From Fasciola hepatica (Eukaryota; Platyhelminthes; Trematoda; Plagiorchiida; Fasciolidae): 64,000 nucleotides of DNA. The translations under genes and the position numbers were made by a program. The stretch covers positions 7,173,501-7,237,500 of the forward strand of contig CANUEZ040000168.1 in assembly GCA_948099385.1 (NCBI GenBank). Direction: 5' to 3'. Shown here one piece after another: positions 21,560-32,605 of the stretch. A model generated the notes under the pieces. It made no database searches. It had not been told where the DNA came from and was given only the letters and a program-made list of their open reading frames with translations. The first letter of the stretch is position 1; each line of letters begins with the position of its first letter.

Positions 21560-22869
21560 GTACGTTGTTCGCTATTAGGTGCAGTAAGGCATCAGCGTGG
21601 CCGAAGCTATCTGTTCGTATGTACTGTATGTTGAAATTATAACCAATTAGCATAGAATCCCAGCTCTATAGTCTGTTCGCCGTATGGACAGGTATGCCTG
21701 TTTTGAGGAGAAAATAGTCAGTAAAAGGCTGCGGTTCGTGCGTAATGTAAAATGGCGTCCGTGTGACATTTCGTTAAACATTTTAAAAGCGAAAATTACT
21801 GCCGACCCTTCTTTTACGATGTGGCTGTATTTCCTTTCAGCATTGGTTGAAACGCGAGACACGCGAAATACTGCTTTCTGACTACCATCTAGAAATTCGT
21901 GTAACAAAACTGCACTTATGCCGTAGTCACTAGCATGTGCAGCAACAATGATAGGGAGTTTTGGATTGTAATGGGTTAACAAAAGATCGGATATAAATAA
22001 TTTATTGATCTTCTCAAACGTGTTTTGGCAGTGTGATGACCAAAACCATTTGCAGTCCTTCTTTAAAAGATCATTTAGAGGTGCTCGTAAAGGCTGAATA
22101 TTTGCTACGAAAATGTAAAAATTTGCCGTGCCTAGGAAAGACTAAAGCTTTTTCTTGTAAGTGGGCGCAGGAAAATTCTGAACCGCTGTTGGATCCGGAC
22201 GCCGATCATTCTCATCTGTTATAACTCCAAGATAACTGATATGCGGTAGTAGAAATACACGTTTTTGCATTTGGAGACGGGAACCGTATAACTGAATACG
22301 TCTGAAAACCTCACCCATAAGTACTCGATTTTCATCTACGGAAGCATTAATAATAATGAAATCGTCCATATACACCATGGCGTAGGACAGATCATTCAGC
22401 ATTTTGTCCATCATTTGTTGGAAAACTGTTGGTGTGCATTTAACGCGAAAAGGAAGCCGATTATACTGATACGATTCTCCCGTAAGTGTTAATTGTCAAT
22501 AGTTCTTTGCAGAACTCATCCGCTTCTACTTGAGAGTTGGCATCCGAGAAGTAGTAGGTACTGTTGGGTCTGGATTGCGTCATCTAAACCGGTTGAGAAA
22601 TCGCTACAGATGTGCACACGGCCTTTGGCTTTTCTAATGGCTACAATTGGGGTGGCCCAAGAAGAATAGTTGACTTTGCTCGTTACATTTAACTGTTCCA
22701 AACGATCTAATTCGGGGTCGATTCGTAGGGTGGTTGCATAGGAAACAGGTCTTATGAGACGAAAAATGGATGTGCTCCCTGGAAAAATGTACAGACTTGC
22801 TTTTGTTTTTGTGCATAGGACTAAACCGGGTTTGAAGACGTCTGGATATGTTGCTTCTAATGCTGACAC
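21560..22869 (-). pseudogene. Gypsy 1 reverse transcriptase and RNase H
   Basis: The RT starts near 22869 (LEATYPDVFKPGLVLCTKTK, DPELDRLEQLNVTSKVNYSS, WATPIVAIRKAKGRVHICSD). After a break the palm motif VYMDDFIIINAS at ~22370 has an intact catalytic YMDD, followed by the thumb (ISYLGVITDENDRRPDP). RNase H follows at 21982-21650 (HASDYGISAVLLHEFLDGSQ, KYSHIVKEGSAVIFAFKMFN, RHFTLRTNRSLLL). The expected 'TDASxxG' and 'ExExLA' motifs are altered to AHASDYG and KEGSAVIFA. The remnant ends with IQYIRTDSFGHADALLHLI, the usual 'AD.LSR' junction. Frameshifts separate the pieces. Confidence 0.9.
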
Positions 22870-23329
22870 AATTTTTTTCTGTGGGTTTAGATCGACAGCT
22901 GCAACTTCAGTGGTGGGTGAAAAATGTGGTAAAATGGGGTGGGTGAATTACAAACTGAAATAACAGGGACATCCCAAGGATGCAGTTGTTCTATCCAGTC
23001 AGTTCGTCATAGGATCAGGTTATTTGAAGATGTAACGTAACAAATGCCAGTGCAATGAAGATCACGAGATGAAAACTTACGTAACAATTCACCAAGAAAT
23101 GAAACGAGTTGTCCTGAAGCTTTATGAGCAACAAAGCTCGTGGGTTCAAGTGTAAGGCTGCCAATATTTCGCCAGGTAGATTTCGAAATGAAGGTAACGC
23201 TCGAGGCGGTGTCGATTTGCAGGGACGCGGAGGAAGCATTAATCCAAGGGGTGAAGCGTTTTCTACACTGACGTATTATTTCCTCGAAAGTAGTAAGCAG
23301 AAGGTTAGGTTACCCTCTAGATCTAAATG

Positions 23330-24300
23330 ACGGAGTTAGACAGCGATCTCTTCGCCAGCTTAAATCTGCACCATAACCTTTATGTCTCATCTCGCCACAA
23401 AGTTCGCACCTGTAGCACCGGAACTGATAAAACCGCACATAAAGTCACACATTATAGAATCAGCAAGCTGAAGGTGGCCGTTGAAATTCTGGCTTTATTT
23501 GATTCCTTCTAGGCGAAAAGTTCGATTTTGAAATGTTATCCGTATTCGAAATGTCTGCTTTAGCGGCTGATGCTTGGAGCACTTATGAGTCTTTCTTTAA
23601 GTTTAATGGTCTGAGATATCCACTGGTGAGGTCTTGCAAGTAAAACGAGTCTGCTGAGTCCAATCGAGCAAACAGACGGGTTCTGATATCACTGTCGTTG
23701 TGAGACTTTAGGCCTGAGACAAATATCGGTGATTTGAATCAATTGTCAGTCAGCTGTTTAACTGGAATCTCTCGCACTCGTGATTTACCCTGCCTGTATG
23801 TGTAACAGCTTCCTCATCTCTTTGTCTGACGGTCTTTAATAAGTTGTAATGAATGTTGAATATTGATGTTCGCTCGCCGAAGATAGTCGTCAGATGTGTA
23901 ACGGTCTCGTCTGAAAAGAGATCTTGTGGCTGTTTTGGTGGAGTGTAGTCCCAATACTGGGTGTGTTCTGGTGTGCCCAATTTCTTCATCAGAAGGCGGA
24001 CTTTGTCAGTTTCATCCAGAGTGGCACCACCCACAACACATAAATCTTCTTACCTTGTATACCAGGAAGCCAACGTTATTCCGTTGTTTGCATCGTGACT
24101 GAATTCCTAGATTGAGGCGGGCAACGATTCCCTCAAACCCTGTTCTGGTTTCGCTTTGGTCTAGGCTCCGCTCAACGACTTTGTTGTGATTTTTTCAGTC
24201 ATCAACTGAAACAGCTTTGTTTGTCTCTGTTCCTGTTTTACTAATTCCCGCTGCTGTAAATGGAGTTGCTATTGTTGCTGTTGAATTACCTGGATGAGAC
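23330..24300 (-). pseudogene. Gypsy 1 gag relic
   Basis: The N-terminal part at ~24290-24190 is glutamine-rich (IQQQ and LHLQQREL). The open frame 24034-23750 contains DKVRLLMKKLGTPEHTQYWD, PQDLFSDETVTHLTTIFGER and VNHECERFQL, which I recognise as a flatworm gypsy capsid segment. Near 23420 a cysteine-rich stretch (CELCGEMRHKGYG) looks like a damaged nucleocapsid zinc knuckle. Stops between the blocks show it is a relic. The product would be the structural protein of the retrotransposon particle. Confidence 0.8.
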
Positions 24301-24342
24301 TGTTCTACTCTGTCGCCGAACTCGCAAGGCCTGATAACTCGT

Positions 24343-24649
24343 CTGGAGTGTGAACGGATACGCTTCACCGAAGAGTCCACAAATGAATCACAACGGTGTG
24401 AAGATGAGTGGGCAGAGGAGTACCGGGTACGCATACTTGATGAGCGGCAACAACCGCGAAACTGGTCGTGTGCTTCCGGAGAAATTTAGTCCACACATTT
24501 ATATAATACTTATTATCAGTATGAGCGCTTGCACATTCAGCTTCGTTGTTCATTGGGTTAGCAGTGACCCAGACACGAATAATTAACGGAAATCACAGTT
24601 TTGATTCATTTGTGGACTCTTCAATGAAGTGCATCCATTCACAATCCGG
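24343..24649. repeat. Inverted-repeat unit (~307 bp)
   Basis: Arms 24343-24401 and 24592-24649 are reverse complements at about 80%, with a perfect 21-base core (24369-24389 against 24602-24622). The spacer is ~190 bases with no coding sequence I recognise. It resembles a non-autonomous DNA transposon (MITE). No target-site duplication was evident, so the class is open. Confidence 0.75.
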
Positions 24650-24670
24650 ACGATTAAAATTAGATCCTGG

Positions 24671-24673
<3 letters not shown>

Positions 24674-24734
<61 letters not shown>
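24674..24734. repeat. (TA)n microsatellite
   Basis: Thirty TA units, immediately after the inverted-repeat unit. Confidence 0.97.
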
Positions 24735-24735
<1 letters not shown>

Positions 24736-25534
24736 CTTTTCACGACCTCATATATACCGAACTAAGCGTTTTTGCACATGTTTGTGTCCCCTTGGCCGCT
24801 TTTTTCAGTGTTCTCATAGACCACACTCTAACCGCTGGTGCTCTTCATTGCTGACTGACTGCTCTGTCCGCTCGCTGCTAGACTGACACACACACACACA
24901 ATGTCAACTCTGATTGGTTTTTTTCTGCTGATCTTGTTCATAATTGAATGTGATTGCTGAGAAAGACACTGTTGAGAACTGCTCTGATTTCTGCACCCTC
25001 TTTCTTGAGTACTTTGGTTCAAGCGTAGCACAGCCCGAGTTACTGGAGTCGGGATTTGGGACTTTGGTAGTTCGCACTCCGAATACAATTAATTTACGGT
25101 ACAAAATCGTTTTATGAATTATCACACCGGGTTTCGGCTTAATATATCGATAATTTCCTGAAAGTTATATGGGATAAAATCCTTGCCTTTTGAGTTTACT
25201 TTTCCGGGTTACTAAAAAATTGATTTTTTCCATCAGATTTTCTTCATCGTCTCATCTCAGGGATATACTCTTCCTGTGTCCTTCTTCCTAGGTAGGCGTT
25301 TTCAGATTGTTATAGTTACTTTTCCGTACTGAGTACAAGCAGTTTCAATAGGGTAATTTGTGTCCTTCAACTTCCTGTTTAGGAGCTACCAGATGTTGTA
25401 TCGTAAATAAGAACATGAATGCCTCGTAGCGTATGTAAACAAGCATGTACGCAATCTGTGCCAGACACAGACTACGGTAGTGCTGTGGACGAATTGACCA
25501 ATCAATTCACAATGATCTTATTGGTAGGCGCGTA

Positions 25535-25658
25535 CAGTCTGTCCGAAAAATTTGGGATCACCTCAATCCGGTCGAAATCCTGGCATACGGCGGGATTCCA
25601 GTTCATACAACTAGCACTGCTCACATCACCCAAAAGTATATAATAGACACTATGGTTT

Positions 25659-25707
<49 letters not shown>

Positions 25708-25768
25708 CATCGGTAGTATGTCAGGATTTCGACCGAATTGAGGTGATAACAAATTTTGGGACAGACTG
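25535..25768. mobile_element. Tc1/mariner-type MITE with internal (GA)n
   Basis: Terminal inverted repeats of ~54 bases, 25535-25588 and 25716-25768, begin with CAGTCTGTCC and match at about 85-90% (shared core TCACCTCAAT then CGGTCGAAATCCTG). The CAGT start and an A/T-rich second block are typical of Tc1/mariner ends. TA directly precedes the left end; the right flank reads TG, so one copy of the TA duplication may have mutated. The 234-base unit has no coding capacity. Confidence 0.8.
25662..25704. repeat. (GA)n microsatellite inside MITE
   Basis: About 21 GA units between the two terminal inverted repeats. Confidence 0.97.
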
Positions 25769-26149
25769 TGCAGCGAGTCATAAAGTCCTATGTAAGCAAA
25801 ATGGAAGACTATCAGTGTGGGGCATGGTCCGATGAATCGTTCGATAGGCCGGGCCTAGTCATGCCAGGAGATAGCATTTCAGCTCATGCCCAGAATCTAG
25901 GTGAAGGGTTGAGCCAGCGGATTCACCATCGACAGAACGGCAGATGCATGAGACTAGAAAGTGTAATGGCAATACCATATTTAAGGCATCGTTTACTCAC
26001 AAATGCACCGATACCAAATTACTATACTCATTATCTCCTTTTCGTCGCTCTTTAAAGCCTGAACAATGCCACTGCCGTTGTTCAAGACTGTCTATAACCC
26101 AGTATCTTTCTCTTCCCTTTGATTCATGACTGTCTACCCCTGGGACTTA

Positions 26150-26575
26150 CAGAATACGTTCAAGCGCGGCTGATGAACGTGTCTTCTATCCGGTCTCGCA
26201 ACGAAATACCAAAGTAATTCCCTCTATCGGACGAATAGAGAAGATGCAAGTCGGTTTACAGATGCGAAAGTGTATTCTGTATATCGTGGCACCGAAACAG
26301 TACCGATGCGAGAAATACATTGAATGAAAACGAACGCAGCGGCTGAGCAAACAGCGAACCGCGAGTGCATACAATCGGCGAATAACCGAAAGTGAAAGTG
26401 ATTCAAAAACGAGGTCGAGGGAAACCTCGGAAAAGTCAGTCCAGTTAAACGTACTCAACCGAACAAAACAGTGGGGTTGATAACAAATGTCAGGAAAGAT
26501 CAAAGAGAAACCAGATCCAAAATGGTGTCCGGAAAGCGGTCATTTTCCCAGAACGATGAAGGTCACTACAGACTC
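26150..26575. repeat. Dispersed repeat, family B copy 1
   Basis: Aligns in the same orientation with 35990-36416 over ~420 bases at roughly 85-90%. Conserved blocks include CCCTCTATCGGACGAATAGA, GTGGCACCGAAACAGTACCG and CCTCGGAAAAGTCAGTCCAG. One frame of copy 2 is open for 82 codons and highly basic, but copy 1 does not keep it, so I treat it as non-coding or a degraded element end. Confidence 0.85.
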
Positions 26576-28289
26576 CCTGTGCTCAGGATGCTAACTGACT
26601 TCTACCTGATACACCCTCTCTGCCGGAGTCTGCCTTCTTCCTGGGCGTGAGCTGCCAGTGAAAGGTGCGTTGTATGTCGACTCGCCGTTTGTTTATCAAA
26701 TACTAACATCCAGTCTATCTCGGTTTCATTCCAGACCGATTTTCACGGCGATTGTTGGCCCAGGTTGGCCTTGCCAACTGGAAAAGGATGTCCGTGAAGT
26801 GGTCGTTGGTCGCATCACCAATCAACCAATCAGAGCAAGGGTTACCCAATGCAAGTTTAAACCAAGTAATCAACGTTACGAAGGCTGGAGACAGCGATTC
26901 TTTCGTCCCGTTTAATAGTGTGTTCTGAGCCACTGAATCGGGATGATTAGAAGGTAGTGAAGACTTCTCACTAGAGCCAGTGGGACGGATCAAAACACTT
27001 CGACGGGTTACGTGAAGCACCACACAAAACACACGTATGCCCATAAAGGACACCGTAACAGGGAAGGAAGATTAGAAAGTCCCCTAATCACCCGGTGAAA
27101 AAAACCGAAGGATAGTTAAGAGGTAAGAGGTTTTTGTTGGAAGGTTTTTGCTTACGGAAATGAAGGCACTTTGAGATTCTGTACTTGATTGGAGACCATT
27201 ATGATAGTAAATTTTGCTAATCGATATGAGGTACCATGATCAAGAGCATTGAGGTCACTCTGTTTGGGAGAGAATAATTCAAGATAGTTATTCTGTGTGT
27301 AATTAAAGTGAAATTCTAAGAAGGAAACACTACTGAATCTAAAATCGAAGTGTAAACTTATTGAAGTCGTACAGGATGACTTGAATATCTAGACTTCCCT
27401 CACGGTGATATTATCGGAACGGAAAGTTTTCGGATGACGTAGAGAAAATGAGAATTCCGTCGCATTCGGAGAAATGGAAAATATTTCATTGAACTTATGA
27501 AGTCGGTTTTAGATTACAAAGTAATAACCGAGCCGACTGCTTTTTTCTGGAATTTACTCAATAATCTTGTCGGTAGAAAAGTAATTCTTCGTTTGTTTTC
27601 AAGGCTGGTTTTTCGTGGTTCTCTGTTGGTCTGAGGCAAATGCGGTAGGCACGTGACTTATAATGGAATACTGGATCTAACAGGAAAGGTACATTGTTGC
27701 ACAGAAAGCTTAGTGCAACCCCATTGCTTGGTCTTGTGCAACTTTGTACAGTCAGCCAGGTGTCTCTAGTTAGATTGTTCGCTTATAAAACCTTGTTTGT
27801 TCATTGGCACTTACTTGTCGGGTGTTATTTGGATGAGGCTTTGGTTGTTACCAGAAAGTTACCATTGAGAAAGGGGAAAAGACAGGAAAGTAGATATATA
27901 AATGAAAAAAACTAATTCCAACGTGTAGAGAACCTTAATGTAGAGCAATCTTTTCAAGCATCAAGCTAGATGCCGTGGATCACCTTCAATACAATAAGAA
28001 GTAGGCTAATACTATTCTGAAGCCTATTACATGAGCGAATAGTATGATTTAAGATCAGATCTGTTATGGACTACAGGCTGCTACTTCATATATAATAATG
28101 TATAATATAATGAAGAGCTGTATATAATTTGAACAACTATTTTTCATTCACCTTAGGAATCGTGCGGAAGATGATTCACCCAAGAAAAATTTGATTTATT
28201 TCCTGATTTCAGACTCCTAGTGTTTGATGTGGTGATTTATGCTACCTGTGACCACTTACAACAAGAATCATTAGCGACTCCGCTGTTAT
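26576..28289. other. No recognised gene
   Basis: Short overlapping open frames on both strands at 26658-27053 match nothing I know. From 27060 to 28230 the DNA is AT-rich with no pattern I can name. Confidence 0.4.
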
Positions 28290-28380
28290 AGCGCTTCTTG
28301 GTGGCCGACGGCGGTGATACGATCATCATGTCAAAAATGAAGCCTAGTAGCCCCTGGGTTCGATTCCGAACACCGTTGGA
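28290..28380 (+). repeat. Possible tRNA-derived SINE fragment
   Basis: A perfect polymerase III B-box (GGTTCGATTCC) at ~28358 follows a G-rich stretch near 28300 (GGTGGCCGACGGCGGTG) that could be an A-box. No cloverleaf could be drawn with confidence. Confidence 0.4.
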
Positions 28381-28773
28381 CACTACCCTATTCGAGAGCC
28401 CCTTATCGGTCATGATCCCATTCATGAGATTTAGCACACTTCCAAATGATATATGAAAGTATAACTTGGTTATTATTCTTATCGTCTTATTCGTACTGCT
28501 ACTATTATTGACGGAGCGGTAAAACTGCTAAATGAAGAACTTTGAAGGTACCCGGATTGGTTCGTTTTGAGTTTTCATTAGGACCTAGTCAATGGCATTC
28601 CTTGTGACCAGAATGAATTAGTTCGGCAAATAATTCTCATCGGATTTTTTTTATGAGACACAGTTGAATTTAGAACCGATTGTTTCGCGTAAATCCTACC
28701 AAATTCTGCTCTCCACTAGGCCCAGTAAGAACGCGTTTCTGCCACTAAACAACCTCCATACACGAATAAATAG

Positions 28774-28980
28774 ATGTTGATGTTCAATAAACCGTTGAGA
28801 GCCACCTTTGAAAACCTAGTGGTTCGTTGTCCAATTTAAAATCGTTCACCCCAGGTTCGAGTTCCCATGGGGGCTCGGTGGGTGTGCCTTGCTGATGATG
28901 CCCAACGAGGATGAAAAAGCTGAGCAGTGCTTCCGTGATTCTCAGTGCCGAAGTGAGCCCTGATACTGCATGGTAAATTA
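28774..28980 (+). repeat. tRNA-derived SINE, copy 1
   Basis: Shares a long tract with the reverse complement of 38870-39075: an AATAAACC-TTGAGAGCC start, an A-box-like CCTAGTGGTT, a B-box-like GGTTCGAGTTC at ~28853, and a distinctive downstream GGGGCTCGGTGG. The tRNA-like head and pol III boxes make it a SINE. Confidence 0.7.
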
Positions 28981-29527
28981 AATCACAAAAATAACGCCCA
29001 CGAATAACACCGAACTGATAAAATCCACTTCTTGGGTTTACACAGAATTGATCCAGTTCATATTAAGGTTACAACTGGTCCGTTGAATTGTAACTCTGAC
29101 TGATTGTCCCAGAGACCTCGGTATGACCTAGCAGATTAGCTTGTAGAATGTAAGCAGCATCGAAACCTCTTATTTAAATGCACTACTCACTTTGTTTATC
29201 CACATCCGATATCTTGCTTAGCTGTTTTAGTCGTCGCTTTAATCTGATGGCTTTAATTTCCGGGTTGTAGATTTCATCAAACGGTGGTTAACTAACGTAC
29301 TTCCCGTGCTAAAGGTAATGAAAGTCGTGGCCTGCTTTTTGTTGTTGCGGTTGAAACATCCGACGCACACGTGTCGTAAGACTCATCTCAGCCTTTGAAA
29401 ATTCCTGGTCAGGCTCGGTGCGGGGAATTCTGCTCTCTCTATTTCTCATATTTCCTAACAAACTCCTGCACCTTGGTGTGCCGCTTTCGCACCCAAAGAA
29501 ATTGTCTCCGTTAGTAACATCAACATT

Positions 29528-30100
29528 ATGTTGCGAGTGATTTTCAGCATTGGTGATTTGTCATTTTTCCGTAGATCAGAAGCACATGGTCGTCGAAAAA
29601 TACTTCATAGTAGCCCTTATCAGTTACCCTTAACCTTCACTGGTCTACCGAGATCATCATCACTATCGAAATCCTCCAGCATCAGTACTTTTGTACAATA
29701 TTTCCTTTTCATCTGTCATACAGAAATGGCACAATCACTCAAGATAGAAGTTGCGGCGAGTTAGAGGCTGTCAAAGAGGAAATGACCAGCGGTGGTGAAG
29801 TTCTAGCTCGGGATTACAACATCCTAATTTCCCCATCACCAGCTAACAGCCGCCGTGCTCAGTGAGTCACCCTCTAGACCTAGGGCTTTCTCCAACCAAC
29901 GAGACAGTCATTAGTAGTAAGATGTTCAATTGAAAAACTCATTTTTGTCGCCATGATCGCACTTTTCCAGGGAAAGTTAACATTTGTTCCTCAATTATAC
30001 ATTGATCTGAACTGTTGGAGGGAAGTTGTGTAAACCAGATCATCCGGTAACTCCTTGTCAAGTATATACCACTATAATTCACGGATAGAAGCTGACTATC
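29528..30100 (+). mobile_element. Possible LINE endonuclease fragment
   Basis: Reading through a stop at 29762-29764 gives EAVKEEMTSGGEVLARDYNI, which resembles the 'GGExLxxGDFN' endonuclease motif of CR1-like LINEs, followed by ANSRRAQ and a shifted PTRQ/NET block comparable to 'TNE'. The upstream 78-codon open frame would precede this motif. The match is weak and the region may be chance. Confidence 0.3.
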
Positions 30101-31463
30101 CCTTCTAAGTTGTAGCGTTTACAGCGTGGGAAGTAATAATAATATCATCTTATTTCTCAATCAGCTAAGGAAAAGAAATTCCGGAAATATTAGTTGAATA
30201 CCTTATATATGACAGTGCGGAGACTGTGTCCTCTCCGGAAATCTTCAAATGGAGTGGTTCATCTGTTACTGTTTTCAAAAAAATGATTAAGTGAAAAAGT
30301 TCCCATCCTAAAACTCATGCAGAGAATCTTTCTGAATAAGTCCCGCCACAGTTCAACTTGTAGTCGGCATTCTTTCGTGCTCATCTGACCCCAAAGGACT
30401 AAACACGGAACTTGACCAAACTATCCAACCGAAAATTGGACTAATTTTAGTCCATCGATCAAACACGTGCGTAGCTCCGTTCATTGGTCGTTAAATAAAA
30501 CTGAAAATGATTCAATCAATTTTTTTTTCCTGATACCCAGTTCATATCTTGGTCAGGTTTGACTGAGCAGAGTTTCAGGAAGAGATTTGCTGAATCTGGT
30601 GCGTTTTTATCCTTCGGGCAGAACTGCTCTACATTACAGTCAGACCAATCGTGGTAAACAATGAACGCGACGAGGTGGAGGCAAATTTTTACCAGGAAAT
30701 GTTGTATTTCGCAGATAATGAGAACTGTTTGCTGTGAAATTCGTATTCAGTCGTCGCGCCAACGATTGGAATGACTCTACTTCATATTTTTATGATAAAT
30801 TACTTCAAATCATAAATTAAGACATAAAATTAACTGGCCATAGATGAACTGTCATAATCAGATAGTAAGTTGTTTTAGTATTGATGGTTATTTCCAGTTT
30901 CGAAATTATTGATCATGCGCTCCACACTCATCGATGAAAATTTCTCATGCACAACCTGACAAAAGTATGGAGATGCGTGTCTGTTACACATTGTTTCACC
31001 ACTCATGTTTGTGGTGACTTGAATGTGATAGAAGGCAGTCTGCTTTTGTGTGAATGAGTGTGCGTGCGAGCTTCGGTTACTTATAAATTAACCAGATAAT
31101 ACGCGGTGCGTGTCTTTTCGGAGCAACTTTCTCATAAAACTGAAAACTCACTCAGATTTCAATAAAGTCGGAGATCCATTGTCATCATGAACTGAAGAAG
31201 ACTTACATGTGAGGTCGCTGTGGGGTTATACTACATCGATCTCTTTCATACATCGAAATTTTTGTCCTCTGATTGTGAACTGTGCCCTGCCAAACTAAGG
31301 TAAGTTACTCCTTGGTCAATAGCTGTGTGATTACGTGCTCTTGTGAGGATTCTGACTGAAAGCACTCTATTCTCTTCTTTATTCGAAGGTTCTCATTAAA
31401 ATCTTCACGATTTGTAACTCACGTCGTCTCGACGTGGTGGCAGATCTATGGTTACAGTAATAG
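30101..31463. other. No recognised gene
   Basis: No supported open frame above 60 codons and no repeat match found within the window. Confidence 0.45.
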
Positions 31464-31885
31464 TGTAACGAGGAATGCTGGGGCAGATGAACAACGTGGA
31501 TAACAAGGCGAACAGACGAACCAAACGGAGGCCACAGACAAAAGAACAGACGGCGAACTTATCGGAGGCTTCCCGAAGCAGACAAAAGGAGGCGTACGGA
31601 CTACCAGTGAGGAAGTAGCGGGATTCCCAGATGAGAGGCTGCCGATCGAGCCGTCAACTGAGACAATCGGACCAACCGAAGAAAAATGACTACCAAGAGA
31701 AGCAAGCCATCGGCCACGTGCAACTTGCCAGAACGCAGCCGAAGCGCTCAAGCAGCGGCAACAGCAATGTTGGTGCCGAGCAGTCTGTAAAAAGGCCCTT
31801 ATAAATGATTGTACGTGTTTCATGACTCGACTTGTTTGGCCGTTGAAATACAAGTATCCAACCGTGCGTTGTCATCCCTGTTACA
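31464..31885 (+). repeat. Solo LTR, copy 1
   Basis: 422-base unit that begins TGTAAC and ends GTTACA, the inverted TG…CA ends of an LTR. It is flanked by ATAG on both sides (31460-31463 and 31886-31889), a plausible target duplication. It aligns with 60410-60850 at about 88-90%. A TATAAA lies at 31800-31805, ~85 bases before the end. No gag-pol is attached, so it is a recombined solo LTR. Orientation is inferred from the TATA box. Confidence 0.82.
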
Positions 31886-32078
31886 ATAGTGCATATCCGC
31901 ACGTTGCTTATCACGTTTGTCTGGAACACCCAAGTGCGAAATAATCGTATTTTGGTGAATCTGATAAGACAGAAACAAATCTATGCAGAATACTTCAAAA
32001 TATGGAACAGGTGACGAATCGGCAAATACTACTTCGTTTTGTGCTCAGATGGCCGTTATAGTAAGTTGATTTTAGGGA

Positions 32079-32605
32079 TGTAATATGCGAGCGGAGTTTG
32101 CAAGTGTCCAGTCTGCAAAGAAAATCAAAAAGAAAACCTCCGTGACCTGAAGCCTAGTAAGTGCAACAAACGATTCTACACTTACTTTAATCGAACAACA
32201 AGAAGGCTGCCTCAACCATCTCCCCACACCACTTCCCCAACGAAAGAACTCTGTCCACAGTGTTCTGTACTCCTACACCACCCATTAGGAGCACTCACTT
32301 CACTGGGAACACATTTCGGGTAGGCCACACCACAAGACCTCTCCTGGGCCACACCAAAGCCACGTATCAAATCACTTTGCAATTCACGTCACAGATCGCT
32401 TCACAACAATCTCCTCGGCCCGCATCAGGTCTATCACCAAGGACTCTCATCCCTCTCGGTGCGGTTCATTCATCGGTGCCAAAAATGTAATATGCAAGAC
32501 CGGTTTCTTCCGCGGAGTTGTCAGTACCCATTCAGCAAAACAATGAGATAAATCTCCATGACGCGAAGTTCAGGTGCCTACACTTATTTTAATCGAACAA
32601 CGAGA
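32079..32605 (-). mobile_element. TRIM-like unit with ~120-bp direct terminal repeats
   Basis: Two direct repeats, 32079-32200 and 32486-32604, share starts (TGTAATATGC) and ends (ACTTTAATCGAACAAC / ATTTTAATCGAACAAC) and are ~70% alike with indels. They flank ~285 bases of non-coding DNA. Read on the minus strand, the unit would start TG…, end …CA, and carry TTGGCACCGATG next to the first repeat, a form expected of a tRNA primer-binding site. No coding sequence and no clear polypurine tract. A chance tandem duplication is the alternative. Confidence 0.4.

Larger units (their letters stand above)
20100..24300 (-). mobile_element. Ty3/gypsy retrotransposon 1, gag-pol relic
   Basis: On the minus strand the order is gag (24300-23330), RT (22869-22142), RNase H (21982-21560) and integrase (21420-20100), as in Ty3/gypsy elements. 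A segment at ~20750-21020 interrupts the integrase. Every domain has frameshifts or stops, so no complete polyprotein exists. I could not delimit its LTRs. A copy of a dispersed repeat (20850-21020) lies inside the integrase, which suggests a later insertion. Confidence 0.9.

Noticed and set aside
25535..25768. CRISPR-like or simple tandem structure around the GA run
   Set aside because: The flanking repeats are inverted, not direct, and fit a MITE.
31452..31853. 133-codon minus-strand open frame, with a similar one at 60312-60689
   Set aside because: Both run across the two LTR copies and share homology only because the LTRs do.
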